Part shown: piece by piece, positions 36,402 through 48,256 of the stretch
Position numbering within the stretch: the first letter of the stretch is position 1
Layout: each line of letters starts with the position of its first letter
Origin: Streptomyces viridochromogenes
GTDB lineage: Bacteria > Actinomycetota > Actinomycetes > Streptomycetales > Streptomycetaceae
DNA: 64,000 nt
Direction of reading: 5' to 3'
NCBI RefSeq assembly: GCF_001270495.1
Contig: NZ_LGUR01000217.1
Coordinates: 1-64,000, forward strand
Notes under the pieces: generated by a model
Databases searched by the model: none
What the model saw: the letters and a program-made list of their open reading frames with translations, nothing else
What the model was told of the DNA's origin: nothing
Made by a program: the position numbers and the translations under genes

Positions 36402-36422
36402 GCTGGTGGTGCCACCACCAGC
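36402..36422. promoter_or_regulatory. Palindromic operator candidate between XRE regulator and exporter
   Basis: Perfect 9-bp inverted arms GCTGGTGGT (36402-36410) and ACCACCAGC (36414-36422) with a 3-base centre. It is the only strong symmetry in the 94-base divergent region, placed 25 bases from the regulator start and 50 bases from the exporter start. Confidence 0.6.
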
Positions 36423-36471
36423 ACAACTTCCCGCTCCCCACGGCTATTCCGATGCCAGCAGGATCCTGGCC

Positions 36472-37926
36472 ATGGCGATCGACACCACCAGTTCCACCAC
36501 CAGTTCCAGCACAAGTACCGTCCCCGGCGCCCCAACGACCCCGCCGCTCGACAACCCCCGGATGTCGACGCGCGACAGACTCGTCCTGTTCGTCCTGTGC
36601 GCGGCCCAGTTCATGGTCGCCCTCGACTTCTCCGTCCTGAACGTCGCCCTGCCCGTCCTCGGCGCCGACCTCGGCATGAGCCAGTCGGCGCTGCAATGGG
36701 CGGTCACGGCCTTCGCGTTGCCGTCCGGCGGCTTTCTGCTCCTCTTCGGCCGCATCGGCGACCTGTACGGCCGCCGCAAGCTGTTCCTCACCGGCCTCGC
36801 CCTGTTCGCCGCGGCCTCGGTGCTCGCGACCCTCGCCTGGGACCCGGCGTCGTTCCTCGCGGGACGCGCCCTGCAGGGCCTCGGCGCGGCGGTCATCGTC
36901 CCGTCGGGCATGTCCCTGCTGACCACCACCTTCGCCGAGGGCCCCGCCCGGGACCGCGCCCTCGGCATCTCCGGGACGCTGATGTCCCTCGGCTTCACCA
37001 TCGGCGTGGTCGCGGGCGGCATCCTGACCGACGCCCTCGGCTGGCGCTCCACGATGGGCCTGCTCGCGATCTTCGCCCTGATCGTGCTGCCGCTCGCGCC
37101 CGGCCTGCTGCCCGAGTCCCGCACCCCGGACCGCCCGCACCTGGACGTGCCCGGCGCGGTCACCGTCACCGGCGGTCTGCTGTCCCTGATCTACGCCCTG
37201 ACGACGGCCGCCGACCACGGCTTCACCCGCGTCGACGTCATCGCGACACTGGTCGCCGGACTCGCGCTCCTCACGGCCTTCGCGGTCGTCGAGTCCCGCA
37301 CCGAGGCACCCCTGGTCTCCCTGCCCATGCTGCGCCGCCGCACGGTGGCGTGGGGCAACCTGGGCGGCCTGGTCACCTTCTCGATGATGTCGACGGTGAT
37401 CTTCGTCCTCACCCTGTACCTCCAGGAGATCCTGCGCCTGTCGGCCTGGGAGACCGGCCTGGTCTTCGGTGTCCAGGGCGTCATGTCGGTGATCGCGGGC
37501 ACGCTCACCCCGAGGTTCGTCAGCCGTCTCGGCGCACGCCGCACGCTGGTCGTCTCACTCGCGGGGCAGGGCGCCTTCATCGCCACCCTGGTGTTCCTCG
37601 ACGCCCACACCTGGTCCGTCTGGCTCGCCACGGCCGCCGTCTCGCTGGCGAGCATGTTCCACCTGGGCGCGATCATCTCCTACGGCCTGACGGCCACCTC
37701 CGGAGTCCCCGACGAGGAGCAGGGCCTGGCCACCGGCCTGGTCACCTCGACCCAGCAGGTCGGCATCACGATCGGCATCCCGCTGCTGGGCGTCCTCGCG
37801 ACGACCTCCGGCGACCTGCTGTCCGGCACCCGCACGGTACTGGCGCTCGACGCGGGGATCGTCCTGGCCGCCGCGGCCCTGGTCGCACTCGGCCTGCGGA
37901 CCCGGCGGGCGGCCCACTCGGTGTGA
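36472..37926 (+). CDS. MFS transporter, DHA2 drug:H+ antiporter type
   Basis: 484-residue exporter with about 14 membrane segments. The first is RLVLFVLCAAQFMVALDFSVLNVALPVLGADLGMSQSALQWAVTAFAL, with the motif D1-like LDFSVLNVALP typical of DHA2. Motif A follows as GRIGDLYGRRKLF, and motif C-like as GLGAAVIVPSGMSLLTTTF. Start ATG 36472 gives a short Ser/Thr-rich N-terminus. It is divergent from an MmyB-type regulator that probably controls it. The substrate is unknown; self-made or foreign toxic compounds are typical. Confidence 0.9.
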   Translation: MAIDTTSSTTSSSTSTVPGAPTTPPLDNPRMSTRDRLVLFVLCAAQFMVALDFSVLNVALPVLGADLGMSQSALQWAVTAFALPSGGFLLLFGRIGDLYGRRKLFLTGLALFAAASVLATLAWDPASFLAGRALQGLGAAVIVPSGMSLLTTTFAEGPARDRALGISGTLMSLGFTIGVVAGGILTDALGWRSTMGLLAIFALIVLPLAPGLLPESRTPDRPHLDVPGAVTVTGGLLSLIYALTTAADHGFTRVDVIATLVAGLALLTAFAVVESRTEAPLVSLPMLRRRTVAWGNLGGLVTFSMMSTVIFVLTLYLQEILRLSAWETGLVFGVQGVMSVIAGTLTPRFVSRLGARRTLVVSLAGQGAFIATLVFLDAHTWSVWLATAAVSLASMFHLGAIISYGLTATSGVPDEEQGLATGLVTSTQQVGITIGIPLLGVLATTSGDLLSGTRTVLALDAGIVLAAAALVALGLRTRRAAHSV

Positions 37927-37934
37927 CGGGCGGC

Positions 37935-38294
37935 TCAGGGGCGGTCGAGGCGGAGCCGCTCGGCCTTCGGCAGACCGGCCACGACCAGGTCGTACGAGTC
38001 CTCGATGAGCTCCCGGACAAGCCGGTCCGGGAGCTCGCCGTCCACGGTGACGGTGTTCCAGTGCCGCTTGTTCATGTGGTAGCCGGGGATGATCAGGCCG
38101 GGGTGCTCGTCGCGCAGCCGGACCGCGTCCTCCGGGTCGCACTTGAGGTTGACGGTGAGCGGGCGGGCGTCCATCCAGCTCAGGGCGAACATCTTGCCCA
38201 GGACCTTGAAGACGGAGATGTCCGGATTGAAGGGGAAGTCCTCCACGGCGGCGTTGAACGACAGACAGAAGCCGCGCAGCTCCTCGGGGCTCAC
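37935..38294 (-). CDS. MmcQ/YjbR family DNA-binding-fold protein
   Basis: 119-residue CyaY-like-fold protein of the MmcQ/YjbR family, with ELRGFCLSFNAAVEDFPFNPDISVFKVLGKMFALSW, LTVNLKCDPEDAVRLRDEHPGLIIPGYHMNKRHWNTV and DSYDLVVAGLPK. Its molecular role is not established; a DNA-binding surface was proposed from structures. Its start codon overlaps the end of the CBS protein gene (38291-38294), which places it in the phoH-ybeY-CBS operon. Confidence 0.9.
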   Translation of the reverse strand: MSPEELRGFCLSFNAAVEDFPFNPDISVFKVLGKMFALSWMDARPLTVNLKCDPEDAVRLRDEHPGLIIPGYHMNKRHWNTVTVDGELPDRLVRELIEDSYDLVVAGLPKAERLRLDRP

Positions 38295-39601
38295 TCCGCC
38301 TTCGCCTCCCGTTCCTCCGCTGCCGGCGCCGGGCCCACCGGCTCCACCAGCACCGTCACGATCTTGTTCCGTCGGCCGGCCGCCGCCTCCGCCGTCAGCC
38401 GCAGCTCACGGCTGTCCGGCAGCTCGACCACGGACGACGCCCCGGCGATCGGCACCCGGCCCAGCGCCTTCGCCAGCAGTCCGCCGACCGTCTCCACGTC
38501 CTCGTCGTCGTACTCGTCGAGGCCGTACAGCTCGCCGAGGTCGGTGATGTCCAGGCGGGCGGTGACGCGGTAGCGGTCCTCGCCCAGCTCCTCCACCGGC
38601 GGCAGCTCACGGTCGTACTCGTCGGTGATCTCACCGACGATCTCCTCGAGGATGTCCTCGATGGTGACGATGCCGGCGGTGCCGCCGTACTCGTCGATGA
38701 CCACGGCGACGTGGTTGCGCTCCTTCTGCATCTCGCGCAGCAGGTCACCGGCGTTCTTGGTGTCGGGCACGAAGAACGCGGGCCGCATCGCCGTCGACAC
38801 CAGCTCGCTCTCCGCCTCCCGCGAGATGTGCGTCCTGCGGGTCAGGTCCTTCAGATACACCATCCCGACCACGTCGTCCTCGCTCTCCCCGACGACCGGG
38901 ATCCGCGAGAAACCGGAGCGCAGGGCGAGGGTGAGGGCCTGGCGGATGGTCTTGTAGCGCTCGATGACGACCAGGTCGGTGCGCGGGACCATGACTTCGC
39001 GTACGAGGGTGTCACCCAGCTCGAAGACCGAGTGCACCATGCGGCGCTCCTCGTCCTCGATCAGCGACTCCTTCTCCGCGAGGTCGACCAGCGCGCGCAG
39101 CTCCGCCTCGGAGGCGAACGGGCCCCGGCGGAAGCCCTTGCCGGGGGTGAGGGCGTTGCCGATGAGGATCAGCAGATACGGGATCGGACCCATGATCCGG
39201 GCGAGCGGCAGCAGTACGTACGCCGCCGCCGTCGCCGTGTTCAGCGGGTGCTGGCGGCCGATGGTGCGCGGGGAGACCCCGACGGCGACGTACGACACCA
39301 GCACCATGACCGCTATCGCGACCAGGAGCGCCTCGGTGGTGCTGTCGAACTCCTGGAGACAGGCGTAGGTGACGAGCGCGGCGGCGGCCATCTCGCAGGC
39401 CACGCGCACCAGCAGCGCCACGTTCAGATAGCGGGTCGGGTCGGCGGCGACCAGCGCGAGCTTCTCGCTGCCGCGCCGGCCGCCGCGTACGGCCTCCTCG
39501 GCGCGGAAGCTGGAGACGCGCGCCAGGCCCGCCTCCGCGCAGGCGGCGAGCCAGGCGACGACCACGAGGGCGATCGCGCCGAAGACGAGAGGGAGGCTCA
39601 T
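38291..39601 (-). CDS. HlyC/CorC-family protein with DUF21 and paired CBS domains
   Basis: 436-residue membrane protein. The N-terminal DUF21 membrane domain has about four segments ([31 protein letters not shown] ...). Two CBS domains follow ([104 protein letters not shown]), then a C-terminal CorC_HlyC domain. Relatives act in Mg2+/Co2+ export. Start ATG 39601, overlapping the ybeY stop (ATGA). Confidence 0.92.
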   Translation of the reverse strand: MSLPLVFGAIALVVVAWLAACAEAGLARVSSFRAEEAVRGGRRGSEKLALVAADPTRYLNVALLVRVACEMAAAALVTYACLQEFDSTTEALLVAIAVMVLVSYVAVGVSPRTIGRQHPLNTATAAAYVLLPLARIMGPIPYLLILIGNALTPGKGFRRGPFASEAELRALVDLAEKESLIEDEERRMVHSVFELGDTLVREVMVPRTDLVVIERYKTIRQALTLALRSGFSRIPVVGESEDDVVGMVYLKDLTRRTHISREAESELVSTAMRPAFFVPDTKNAGDLLREMQKERNHVAVVIDEYGGTAGIVTIEDILEEIVGEITDEYDRELPPVEELGEDRYRVTARLDITDLGELYGLDEYDDEDVETVGGLLAKALGRVPIAGASSVVELPDSRELRLTAEAAAGRRNKIVTVLVEPVGPAPAAEEREAKAE

Positions 39602-40095
39602 GACACGGTGGGGGCCGGGGAGGGGCCGGTCAGGCCCTTCTCCGAGCGCCAGCCGTCCACGATGGCGGCCTGAAGGCCGAACATCTCGGCCTTCTCGTCG
39701 GGCTCCTCGTGGTCGTACCCGAGCAGATGCAGCACTCCGTGGACGGTGAGCAACTGGAGCTCCTCGTCCATGGAGTGCTGCGTGGGCGCCTCGGCCCCCT
39801 GCCTGGCGGCGACTTCGGGGCACAGCACGATGTCACCGAGAAGCCCCTGCGGGGGCTCGTCGTCGTCCTTGGACGGGGGCCGCAGCTCGTCCATCGGGAA
39901 GGACATGACATCGGTGGGTCCCGGCAGGTCCATCCACTGGATATGGAGCTGCTCCATGGCGTCGGCGTCCACGACGATCACCGAGAGCTCGGACAGCGGG
40001 TGGATGCGCATCCGCGCGAGCGCGTAGCGGGCGATGTCGAGGATCGCCTGCTCGTCGACCTCGGTGCCGGACTCGTTGTTGACGTCGATCGACAT
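39598..40095 (-). CDS. ybeY: Endoribonuclease YbeY (16S rRNA 3' processing)
   Basis: 165-residue single-strand endoribonuclease that matures 16S rRNA and assists ribosome quality control. The zinc motif [11 protein letters not shown] (H-x3-H-x5-H) and [33 protein letters not shown] are diagnostic. Start ATG 40095, 13 bases after the phoH stop; its stop overlaps the next start. The order phoH-ybeY-CBS is the conserved bacterial arrangement. Confidence 0.95.
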   Translation of the reverse strand: MSIDVNNESGTEVDEQAILDIARYALARMRIHPLSELSVIVVDADAMEQLHIQWMDLPGPTDVMSFPMDELRPPSKDDDEPPQGLLGDIVLCPEVAARQGAEAPTQHSMDEELQLLTVHGVLHLLGYDHEEPDEKAEMFGLQAAIVDGWRSEKGLTGPSPAPTVS

Positions 40096-40108
40096 GGTCG
40101 TGCGTGTT

Positions 40109-41179
40109 CTACTTCCCCTTGTGCCCGGCCTTGCCGCCCCGGCCCTTGTGCGTGCCGTTCCGGGTGCCGTGCGTGTTGTCGAACTTCTCGTACGCGTCGA
40201 CGATACGGCCGACCAGCTTGTGCCGGACGACATCCTGCGAGGACAGCCGGGAGAAGTGGACGTCCTCGACGCCCTCCAGGATGTCCTGCACCTGCCGCAG
40301 ACCGGACTTGGTGCCGTCCGGGAGGTCGACCTGGGTCACGTCACCGGTGATGACTATCTTCGAGTCGAAGCCGAGACGGGTGAGGAACATCTTCATCTGC
40401 TCGGGGCTGGTGTTCTGGGCCTCGTCGAGAATGATGAAGGCGTCGTTGAGCGTGCGACCGCGCATATACGCCAGCGGCGCCACCTCGATGGTCCCCGCCG
40501 CCATCAACCGCGGAATCGAGTCCGGGTCCAGCATGTCGTGCAGCGCGTCGTACAGCGGGCGCAGGTACGGGTCGATCTTCTCGTAGAGGGTGCCGGGGAG
40601 GAACCCCAGCCGCTCTCCCGCCTCCACCGCCGGCCGGGTCAGGATGATGCGGTTGACCTGCTTGGACTGCAGGGCCTGCACCGCCTTGGCCATGGCGAGG
40701 TAGGTCTTGCCGGTACCGGCGGGGCCGATGCCGAAGACGATCGTGTGCTTGTCGATCGCGTCGACATAGCGCTTCTGGTTGAGGGTCTTGGGGCGGATCG
40801 TGCGGCCGCGGGAGGAGAGGATGTTCTGGGTGAGCACCTCCGCGGGGGTCTCCTTGCCGTCCCCCTCGCCGTTCGCACTCGCTCTGAGCATCGCGATCGA
40901 GCGTTCCACTGCGTCCTCCGTCATCGGCTGTCCGGTGCGGAGCACCAGCATCATCTCGTCGAACAGGCGCTGGATGAGAGCGACTTCAGCGGCGTCGCCG
41001 ACCGCGCTGATCTCATTGCCCCGGACATGGATGTCGGCCGCCGGGAAGGCCTTCTCGATCACGCGCAACAGGGAGTCGCCGGACCCCAGCACGGTCACCA
41101 TGGGGTGCTGGGCGGGGACGGTGAACTGTGCTCTCGCCTGCCCCTGCGCGGGTGTGTGAGCTGTGGGTGTCTGAGTCAT
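40109..41179 (-). CDS. phoH: PhoH-family P-loop ATPase
   Basis: 356-residue PhoH-like ATPase. Walker A is [11 protein letters not shown], Walker B is [22 protein letters not shown], and the sensor region [12 protein letters not shown] follows. It ends in a Lys/Gly/His-rich tail. The function is related to RNA metabolism, as its genetic linkage with ybeY suggests. Start ATG 41179 ([10 protein letters not shown]); the frame stays open to 41323, but the extra 48 residues look non-coding. First gene of the phoH-ybeY-CBS-mmcQ operon. Confidence 0.92.
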   Translation of the reverse strand: MTQTPTAHTPAQGQARAQFTVPAQHPMVTVLGSGDSLLRVIEKAFPAADIHVRGNEISAVGDAAEVALIQRLFDEMMLVLRTGQPMTEDAVERSIAMLRASANGEGDGKETPAEVLTQNILSSRGRTIRPKTLNQKRYVDAIDKHTIVFGIGPAGTGKTYLAMAKAVQALQSKQVNRIILTRPAVEAGERLGFLPGTLYEKIDPYLRPLYDALHDMLDPDSIPRLMAAGTIEVAPLAYMRGRTLNDAFIILDEAQNTSPEQMKMFLTRLGFDSKIVITGDVTQVDLPDGTKSGLRQVQDILEGVEDVHFSRLSSQDVVRHKLVGRIVDAYEKFDNTHGTRNGTHKGRGGKAGHKGK

Positions 41180-41616
41180 GGGCCGGCTCGTAGGCCTTGC
41201 TCGTCCTCCTCGATACGACTCGCCCGCCACGGGGGCGGCCTGGCGATTTCCAGGGTACGCCGGGGGACTGACAAGGCCGTAGGCCTTTTCGGCGGGGGCG
41301 GTTCCGGGACGGTGAGTCGTCACGGACGGTGCGGATCGCGTGACGTTCCGCTTGTGATGCGGTGCCGTAGTTGACTCGTCGGTAGTTGAGGCCGGAAATC
41401 ACCCTTGCCGACCCTCGCCCCACGCGCATCAATGGGAACGGTGAATCCGACGGACCGTCAGATCCGGCGGAGCCGTCGGATTCAGCTCTCCACACCAGTT
41501 CGCCCCGACGGCTGGCCACTTCAGCTGTCGACGCAGTGTGTCCGCATCCACCTGCCGAGCAGTTCCCCCCACCCCCCACACCCGGAATTCCCCCACCTCG
41601 AAAGGGATCGGATCCC
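41180..41616. other. 437-bp divergent regulatory region between phoH and a secreted-protein gene
   Basis: No gene seen. It contains a small hairpin AAGGCC-GTA-GGCCTT (41273-41287) and a TTGACT at about 41370. A perfect 12-bp inverted repeat TGAATCCGACGG (41442-41453)/CCGTCGGATTCA (41473-41484) lies 130 bases before the secreted-protein start. A pyrimidine-rich tract (CCCCCCACCCCCCACACCC-like) comes just before that gene's ribosome site. Confidence 0.55.
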
Positions 41617-42093
41617 ATGAGACGCATGCGCATCGGAGCAGGTGCGACGCTGGCGGCCGGGGCCCTCGCGGTCACCGGACTGGCCTTCGCGCCCGCAGCC
41701 CTCGCGGTCACCCCCGCCACGGCGACGATCACCGCCGACTGCGGCAGCTTCGGCGGAGGCGAGGCCACCCTCACGGCCACGCAGAACGGCTCCGCCGCCA
41801 CTCTCACCCTCAACTCCTCGGCGATCACCGCGCCGATAGCGCTCGGGGAGGACTCGATCGCCTCGACGCTCACCCTGGTGAAGGCGAGCGGTGGCACCAC
41901 CAGCTTCACCGGCACGGAGAACCCGGCGATGGCCGCCGGCGACCCCGTCCAGGTCGGCCCGCTCAGCGGCACCGTCGCCTCCGGGGACAGCCTGGAGGCC
42001 TTCGGCGGCTCGCTGCAGATGACCGTCTTCGGCATCACCATCACCTGCACGGCGACCGGGCCGCAGTCGCCGGGCCCGTTCGTGTTCGACTGA
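41617..42093 (+). CDS. Small secreted protein of unknown function
   Basis: 158 residues. A classic signal peptide (MRRMRIGAGATLAAGALAVTGLAFAPAALA, cleavage after ALA) precedes a Thr/Ser/Ala-rich beta-type mature domain with two Cys (ADCGSF and ITCTATG) that may form one disulfide. No known domain was recognised. It starts at ATG 41617 with AAAGGGA about 10 bases upstream. The gene is isolated between phoH and glnK; its long upstream region suggests tight regulation. Confidence 0.8.
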   Translation: MRRMRIGAGATLAAGALAVTGLAFAPAALAVTPATATITADCGSFGGGEATLTATQNGSAATLTLNSSAITAPIALGEDSIASTLTLVKASGGTTSFTGTENPAMAAGDPVQVGPLSGTVASGDSLEAFGGSLQMTVFGITITCTATGPQSPGPFVFD

Positions 42094-42104
42094 CGATCAG
42101 CAGG

Positions 42105-42123
42105 GGGCGCGGTCCCGGCGCCC
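42105..42123. terminator. Weak hairpin between secreted-protein gene and glnK
   Basis: GGGCGC (42105-42110) and GCGCCC (42118-42123) with a 7-base loop, in the 35-base gap between convergent genes. Six base pairs only, so a modest terminator candidate. Confidence 0.4.
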
Positions 42124-42128
42124 GGCGC

Positions 42129-44917
<2,789 letters not shown>

Positions 44918-44929
44918 GGTTTTCGCCCC

Positions 44930-45074
44930 CGCCTCCCCTACCCGTCCCATCCTGTGAAGGGGCTCCGCCCCTTCGACCCCGCCAGGGGGCTGCTGCCCCC
45001 TGGACCCCCATCGGCCTGCGGCCTCGTCCTCAAACGCCGGACGGGCTGAAAATGCCTGGGCCGGCCCCCGCTCC
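44930..45074. repeat. Dispersed intergenic repeat block with two hairpins
   Basis: Same family as at 19.3 and 34.9 kb. CCCCTACCCGTCCCATCC is followed by AAGGGGC-TCC-GCCCCTT (44957-44973) and CCAGGGGGC-TGCT-GCCCCCTGG (44982-45003). Two CTCAAA(A)CGCCGGA(GG)GGGCTGA motifs (about 45032 and 45072) come last. It lies between convergent era and the XRE gene and may terminate both. Confidence 0.75.
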
Positions 45075-45935
45075 TCAAAACGCCGGAGGGGCTGATTTCA
45101 CGGACATGTCCTGGAGGCCCACCACGCGCAGGAGTTGCAGGCGTTCGTAGGCCTCGGTGCCCGGGCGGGCGGTGTGGACGACCAGTAGGTGGTGGTGCTC
45201 GTGGCTGACCATGACCTCGCAGTCCAGTTCCAGGACGCCGACCAGCGGGTGTACGAAGCGCTTTGTCGCCCTGTTGCGCTGGGACACCTCGTGCTCGTCC
45301 CACAGGCGCGCGAACTCCTCGCTCGCCGCCCGGAGTTCCGCGACCAGTGCGGCCGGTTCCGGGTCGTCGGGGCGGGCCGCGGCCACCGCGCGCAGGGTGG
45401 CGACGTGGGCGCGCGCGTGACCGGCGAGGTCCTCCTCCGGGAAGAGGGTGCGCGCGGTCGGGTCCAGGAAGAAGAGTCGGGTCAGGTTGCGCTCGCGGCG
45501 CGGGCGGGACATCACGTCGCCGACCAGCGCCTTGGCCATCGCGTTCTGGGCCAGCACCTCACCGCAGTCGTTCACCACCTGTGCCGGGGTGTCGTGCAGG
45601 CGGTCCAGGATCAGCAGCAGCCCGGGGCGGACATGCGCCGACGCCGTCTCACGCCTCGGCGGCTCCTCGCCGGCCAGGTGGAAGAGGTGGTCCTGCTCGA
45701 CGTCGGTCAGGCGCAGCGCGCGGGCCAGCGCCGTCAGCATCTGGCGGGACGGGCGCGGGCCCCGGGACTGTTCGAGTCGGGTGTAGTAGTCCACCGACAT
45801 GCCCGCCAGCTGCGCCACCTCCTCGCGGCGCAGACCGGGCGTGCGACGTCGGGGGCCCGGCGTCAGGCCCACGTCCGACGGGGTCAGCCGGGCGCGGCCA
45901 CGGCGCAGGAAGTCGGCGAGTTCGGGTCGGTTCAC
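45075..45935 (-). CDS. XRE-family regulator with MmyB-type ligand-binding domain
   Basis: 286-residue MmyB-like regulator. The HTH has RRTPGLRREEVAQLAGMSVDYYTRLEQSRGPRPSRQMLTALARALRLT, and the PAS-like domain (LDRLHDTPAQVVNDCGEVLAQNAMAKALVGDV ... FLDPTARTLFPEEDL) follows. It is divergent from an NAD-dependent epimerase/dehydratase gene. MmyB-type regulators are often paired with short-chain dehydrogenase-type genes, so it likely controls that neighbour. A weak inverted repeat CAGGG/CCCTG (45969-45988) lies between them. Confidence 0.88.
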   Translation of the reverse strand: MNRPELADFLRRGRARLTPSDVGLTPGPRRRTPGLRREEVAQLAGMSVDYYTRLEQSRGPRPSRQMLTALARALRLTDVEQDHLFHLAGEEPPRRETASAHVRPGLLLILDRLHDTPAQVVNDCGEVLAQNAMAKALVGDVMSRPRRERNLTRLFFLDPTARTLFPEEDLAGHARAHVATLRAVAAARPDDPEPAALVAELRAASEEFARLWDEHEVSQRNRATKRFVHPLVGVLELDCEVMVSHEHHHLLVVHTARPGTEAYERLQLLRVVGLQDMSVKSAPPAF

Positions 45936-46054
45936 CTCTCCAGCCTGCGGTAGCGCGCCGCGCTTATCCAGGGACTGCCGATCCCCTGATCAACGGGTCT
46001 CTCCCGCTCGTACCGGCTCCGTCCGAGGGTGGTCGGTGACGAGAGGAGCGGAAC

Positions 46055-46909
46055 ATGCTGACGTTGGTGACGGGTACGACAGGACAGGTCGGTCGGCGCT
46101 TCGTGCCGAGGCTGGTCGCGCAGTCCCGGGCGGGGGAGCGGGTACGGGTGCTGGTGCGGGACGCGGCGCGGGGCGAACCGTTCGCGGAGCTGGGCGCCGA
46201 GGTCGTGGTCGGCGATCTGCGGGACACCGAGACGCTCGGCAAGGCGGTCGCCGGGGTCGACGCGGTCGTGAACGTCGCGGCCTCCTTCCGCGGGGTCCCC
46301 GACGAGGAGGCGTGGGCGGTCAACCGGGACGCGGCCGTGGAGCTGGGGCGTGCCGCGCTGAATGCCGGAGTACGGCGCTTCGTGCAGGTCAGCACGGGGC
46401 TGGTGTACGGCGCCGGACGCGGCCGCCCGCTGACCGAGGACGACGAGAGCCGGCCCGGCGGGGCGATGTGGGGTGCCTACCCGGAGTCCAAAGCGGCGGC
46501 CGAGCGGGAGTTGCTCGCGCTGGAGGGCATGGACGTACGTGTCGGCCGGCTCCCCTTCGTCTACGGCGAAGGTGATCCGCATCTCGCGCAGTCCCTGATG
46601 TGGGCCGGGAACTGGGCTGCGACCCAGCGGCTGCACATGGGGCATCATGCGGACGTGGCTCAGGGGTTGCTGCGGATCCTGTATGCGCCGGGGGTCGCGG
46701 GGCGGGTTTACAACATCGCCGACGACGCGCCTGTGACGGCGGTGGAGTTGCATCAGCTCAACGGGGTCGAGGTGCCCGCTGAGCTGTACACCCGGACCGA
46801 TCCGGACGCGTGGCTCGCCATCACCTCCACGGAGCGGATTCGTCGGGAGCTGGGGTATCGGCCGGTGTATCCGTCGGTTTATGCGGCGCGAGACGCTGGG
46901 GCGCTGTGA
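46055..46909 (+). CDS. NAD(P)-dependent epimerase/dehydratase (extended SDR)
   Basis: 284-residue extended short-chain dehydrogenase. The nucleotide-binding motif is TGTTGQVGRRF (an extended GxxGxxG), and the catalytic Tyr-Lys pair sits in YPESKAAAE after the VSTGLVYG strand. It probably acts on a nucleotide sugar or related carbonyl compound; the substrate is unknown. ATG 46055 follows GAGAGGAGCGG. Divergent from the MmyB-type regulator. Confidence 0.87.
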   Translation: MLTLVTGTTGQVGRRFVPRLVAQSRAGERVRVLVRDAARGEPFAELGAEVVVGDLRDTETLGKAVAGVDAVVNVAASFRGVPDEEAWAVNRDAAVELGRAALNAGVRRFVQVSTGLVYGAGRGRPLTEDDESRPGGAMWGAYPESKAAAERELLALEGMDVRVGRLPFVYGEGDPHLAQSLMWAGNWAATQRLHMGHHADVAQGLLRILYAPGVAGRVYNIADDAPVTAVELHQLNGVEVPAELYTRTDPDAWLAITSTERIRRELGYRPVYPSVYAARDAGAL

Positions 46910-46925
46910 GGTAGTGCCGCGGGGG

Positions 46926-47010
46926 GTTGTCGGTCGGCTGCTGCGCCGTCGTGGCTTGTCGCGCCCACGCGGCGGAGCCGCAAATCGACACAGCCCCGCG
47001 CCCCTTGCGG
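46926..47010. repeat. Dispersed intergenic repeat (GCGCCCACGCGGCGGAGCCGC type)
   Basis: GTTGTCGGTCGGCTGCTGCGCCGTCGTGGCTTGTCGCG, followed by CCCACGCGGCGGAGCCGC and ACACAGCCCCGCGCCCCTT. The first half recurs at 53.1 kb and the second at 34.97 kb. It lies between convergent genes. No gene. Confidence 0.7.
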
Positions 47011-47014
47011 CGTT

Positions 47015-48256
47015 CTAGTCCACGCCTCTGATACGTCCCACCAGCACCGCCCCCGCCAACGCCGCCACCGCAGCCACCCCATACAGAACCCGGTATCCAC
47101 CCAGGTAAGTCACGATCGGGGCGGCGACGGCGGGGGCCGCCACCTGGGGCAGGGCGTTGGCGATGTTGATGACGCCCAGGTCCTTGCCGCGGTCGAGGGC
47201 CTTCGGGAGCACGTCCGTCATCAGGGCGAAGTCGACCGACACGAAGACGCCGAGGCCCAGGCCCAGCAGAGCCGCCACGACGATCGCGCTCGGCCAGGTC
47301 TGCCAGGCGGCGAGCAGGGCCGTGGCCGCGGCCATCAGTACGCCGGACCAGTACACGAACGGCTTGCGGCGGCCCACCCGGTCCGACCAGGCGCCGCCCA
47401 CGACGACCGTGGCCAGCAGGGTCACGCTGTTCACGGCGGTGAGGATGAGGACGCCCTGCTCGGGGTCGTCGTGGTGCAGGCGGTCCCGCAGGTAGTACAG
47501 GAGGTAGAGGATCACCAGCGCGTTGCTGAGGTTGATCAGGAAGCGGGTCAGCCAGGCCCAGCCGAAGTCGGGGTAGCGGCGCGGGCTCAGCCAGAAGCCG
47601 CGGGTGAACGAACGCCGATCCCACGCCGGCCGGTCCGCGGCCCCCAGCCGGAGATCCCGGTACCGGAGTACATACGGCAGGACACCCGCCAGCGCGAACA
47701 CCGCGCAGGCCGCGTACCCCGCCGCGATCCCGCCGACCGCCGTCGCCAGCCCCGTGCCGGCGACCGCCCCGAGGATCTGTGCCGCGCCCAACCAGCCGCC
47801 CACCACGCCCCGTTGGAGCCGTGGCACCCGGTCCGGCACGGCCGCCGTCACCGCCGCGAAGGCCGCGTTCAGGGTCAGCTGGACCAGGCACCAGCCGGCC
47901 ATCATGGCCCACAGTCCGCCGGCGCCCGCGAGCAGCAGCAGCGACAGCGCGCCGCCCGCCGCGCCGGCCACGATCCACGGCGTACGGCGGCCCCAGCGGG
48001 CCGTGGTGCGGTCCGACAGCGCGCCGAAGAACGGGTTGGCCACGAGGGACACAACGGCGCCCACGCCGGTCACCCACGCCAGCAGCGTCTCCTTCGACAT
48101 CCCCGTCCCGGGCGCGAAGTCCTCCGCCTGCTGGGCGAGCAGGATCTGCAGCGGGCCGTACCAGCCCACCCAGATCGCCACGTTGGCCAGCGACAGCGCC
48201 GCCGTCCAGCCCCGGCCGACCCGCTCCGTCGGATCGGCCAGGGCGTCGACCGTCAT
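47015..48256 (-). CDS. MFS / GPH-type sugar transporter
   Basis: 413-residue transporter with about 12 membrane segments. The N-terminal half shows the GPH-like pattern FFGALSDRTTARWGRRTPWIVAG; the second-half equivalent is GGAWSDRVGRRKPFVYWSGVL. Its start overlaps the stop of the beta-glucosidase gene (ATGA), so it is made together with that enzyme and probably imports beta-glucosides such as cellobiose. The first segment (ALSLANVAIWVGWYGPLQILLAQQAE) is typical of this group. Confidence 0.87.
   Translation of the reverse strand: MTVDALADPTERVGRGWTAALSLANVAIWVGWYGPLQILLAQQAEDFAPGTGMSKETLLAWVTGVGAVVSLVANPFFGALSDRTTARWGRRTPWIVAGAAGGALSLLLLAGAGGLWAMMAGWCLVQLTLNAAFAAVTAAVPDRVPRLQRGVVGGWLGAAQILGAVAGTGLATAVGGIAAGYAACAVFALAGVLPYVLRYRDLRLGAADRPAWDRRSFTRGFWLSPRRYPDFGWAWLTRFLINLSNALVILYLLYYLRDRLHHDDPEQGVLILTAVNSVTLLATVVVGGAWSDRVGRRKPFVYWSGVLMAAATALLAAWQTWPSAIVVAALLGLGLGVFVSVDFALMTDVLPKALDRGKDLGVINIANALPQVAAPAVAAPIVTYLGGYRVLYGVAAVAALAGAVLVGRIRGVD

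Noticed and set aside
35955..36471. N-terminal extension of the DHA2 exporter
   Set aside because: It is antisense to the XRE gene and lacks membrane-protein character; the exporter fold begins after ATG 36472.
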